Origin: Mercurialis annua
Taxonomy: Eukaryota; Streptophyta; Magnoliopsida; Malpighiales; Euphorbiaceae
NCBI RefSeq assembly: GCF_937616625.2
Contig: NC_065576.1
Location: 8,000,501 to 8,064,500, forward strand
DNA: 64,000 bases
Direction: 5' to 3'
In this document: positions 62,136-64,000 of the stretch, piece after piece
Layout of the letters: the number at the start of each line of letters is the position of its first letter
Position numbering within the stretch: the stretch's first letter is position 1
Made by a program: the position numbers and the translations under genes
Notes under the pieces: generated by a model
Database searches by the model: none
What the model was told of the DNA's origin: nothing
What the model saw: the letters and a program-made list of their open reading frames with translations, nothing else

Positions 62136-63088
62136 GAATAAAGGATCACTTTATCCTCTGAACTTGGCACAAAGTATCAAAAACGTCCAAATTAGCAAAA
62201 CGAGATCACTTTTATCCTGAACTTGTCAAATTTAGTACAAAAACCCCCTCCCCACTCTCACCCTAGAGAGTGTACCTCACTCTCCGATTTCAATAGTGGT
62301 TTTGGTTTTCTAAGATGGTTTTTGATTAAAAAAAAGTTTAAAATGGTCCTAATTATTTTTAAACATTTTAAATAATACCTAATAATTCAAAAAAAACAAC
62401 ATTTTCATCCTTTTCATTTCAAACTTAATATTACAAATTAATCCTTCAACTTTTACTTATATACCAAATTAATCCCTAAAATTTATATTTTTTAATAAAA
62501 AAAATTAATTTTTTTTAAAATTAAATCAGACCCATGGGTCAAAAAATTGACCCATGGATCTTGAAGAATAGACCTGAGTCTGTTCTTCGAGAACAGATCG
62601 CCGTCTGTTCTTCTTGAGAGAACAGACCCGCAGTCTGTTTTCTCAGGAACAGACCGCGATGGTCTGTTCTCTCAAGAACAGACCCAGATCTGTTCTCTCA
62701 AGAACAGATCGGGTCTGTTCTTGAGAGAATAGATCTGGCCGGTCTGTTCTCTCAAGAATAGACTTCCGGCGAGGAGGAGGTCCTCCTCGCCGGAATACCT
62801 CCTCCTCGCCGGAAAGTGAAAATTTTTTTTTGAATTTTTTCGGATAAAAGTTTAAAAAGGCCTCTAGATTAATTAGAGTTTAATTGTTATTAATTTGTGT
62901 TTAAGTGTGATTAATTAGAGTAAATTAAGTTTAATTAGAAACCCACTCTCCAATTAAGTGTCACGTCAGCATAAGGGGTATTTTTGTACCGGTTTTGACA
63001 AGTTCAGAGTAAAAGTGATCCGGTTTTTTTAATTTGGACGTTTTTGATATTTTATGCCAAAATGAGGGGGTAAAGTGATCTTTTGTTC
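62136..63088. mobile_element. Mutator-like TIR element, family M1 copy c
   Basis: Ends GAATAAAGGATCACTTTA and, reversed, GAACAAAAGATCACTTTA; inverted similarity for about 140 bp. Perfect 10-bp duplication CTTATCTAAT (62126-62135 and 63089-63098). The core (62527-62815) is a chain of about eight TCTGTTCTTC/TCTCAAGAACAGA hairpins and ends in CCTCCTCGCCGG palindromes. 953 bp, no ORF. Confidence 0.9.
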
Positions 63089-63098
63089 CTTATCTAAT

Positions 63099-63762
63099 TC
63101 TTATTCTCATGCTCTTATTTGTGTTTGTTTTCCAGTCTCTCTATTTTTTTTTTCTAGTTTAAAAAAGAGTGGAAATATTAGGCAAGTAGAGACTGAAAAA
63201 AAAATTGTAGTAAGACTTTTCTCAATAAAAGTGATAAATTACATGAGCCTTTAAAATGATTTTTGCCTAAATATGACGAGTGTTAATACTTTATACCATA
63301 TATTTGATGAATTATGTCATATTTACAATAAGACAATGAATATTTTTAATAAAGAATTTTTTAATTACTATTAAGTTTTTAATAATTGAAATTTTCATAT
63401 GATTAACGCATAATTAGTTTATTATACGAATAACATGGCGCAACGGTTGCATTGGATAATTTTCTAAATACAATCCCTATTACTATACATTATATATAAA
63501 TATGTTAAAAGGAATGGTCCCCTACTACATTTTATTTTAGTTTGAATATATACTCAGTATTGATAGAGGGATTGGTGGAGACATGTGATGTAGGGACTGA
63601 TGGTATTGTATATAGAGAACAAAATTTGAAGTCACTTTCGTAATGGTCACCATCACTTAGAAATTTGCATAAAAGCTTGGAGGATACCAATTTACATTTT
63701 CTATTTCTTGTACAGACTTTTCATTAGCGACAGCTCATCCACTGCCAAACCTTACACACAAC
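63099..63762. other. AT-rich intergenic DNA
   Basis: No gene recognised. Confidence 0.5.
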
Positions 63763-64000
63763 TCTTTTTTTTTTTTTTTTACCAAAGATAGAATTCATTG
63801 ATGAAGAGTAAATTACATTGAAAAGTCATATAACAAAGTTAATATATGATCTTTCAATTTTGATCTAAAATACTAACAAACAACCCAAGATACAAGCAAA
63901 AAATAAATCGAAATTAAGCAAATCTAAACATCGATTCCGCATAAAAGGACCGAACAAGAACTTAAGAGTGAAGTTCCGTTGGAGCGGGTCTTCGATTTGT
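63763..64000 (-). mobile_element. Probable LINE-like 3' end running off the window
   Basis: On the minus strand the unit ends CATCAATGAATTCTATC, TTTGGTAAAA and a long A run (T run at 63764-63780), the same form as 53893. The remainder lies beyond the right edge. Confidence 0.45.

Overview
This window is nuclear DNA from a flowering plant, most likely a eudicot. It is AT-rich. Its genes have several short exons with GT-AG introns, and two of them (bifunctional RIBA and a class I HD-Zip factor) have plant-specific domain architecture. Most of the window is transposon debris. I cannot name the species from sequence alone.

Layout. (1) 0.4-3.5 kb, minus strand: a nine-exon gene for a secreted GH5 glucan 1,3-beta-glucosidase-like enzyme with a fascin-like insert. 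(2) 4-8 kb: a Mutator-like TIR element, a SINE-like fragment and two head-to-tail Helitrons. (3) 8.5-9.2 kb, plus: an intronless gene for a 208-residue coiled-coil protein with one membrane segment, function unknown. (4) 9.7-14.8 kb, minus: a seven-exon RIBA gene, the bifunctional DHBP synthase / GTP cyclohydrolase II of riboflavin synthesis. (5) 14.9-19.2 kb: five short TIR elements nearly back to back upstream of RIBA. (6) 19-39 kb: no host gene seen; MITEs, SINEs, LTR remnants of one Ty3/gypsy lineage (one with an antisense ORF), a LINE tail and a 3.6-kb TIR element. (7) 39.0-41.3 kb, plus: a three-exon HD-Zip I gene of the ATHB6/16 type whose second intron appears to be GC-AG. (8) 41.8-52 kb: a hAT MITE, a broken Ty3/gypsy element with a TIR element inserted in its integrase, and a second 3.7-kb TIR element. 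(9) 52-64 kb: AT-rich DNA, a decayed plant-mobile-domain (PMD) gene, a third Helitron, an integrase fragment with an LTR-like start beside it, another TIR element and a LINE-like tail at the right edge.

The four host genes are not a pathway; they are ordinary neighbours separated by transposons. The most coherent unexplained signal is the set of small TIR elements. At least six different terminal sequences are flanked by perfect 9-10 bp direct repeats, and one more by a 10-bp repeat with one mismatch. This indicates mobilisation by Mutator-type transposases, although no transposase is present. Two of these families share a GC-rich hairpin module in their cores. A separate ~627-bp unit, present twice, also made a 9-bp duplication but has no visible terminal inverted repeat.

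All reading was by eye. Exon boundaries rest on splice sites, reading phase and recalled family similarity; no search was run.
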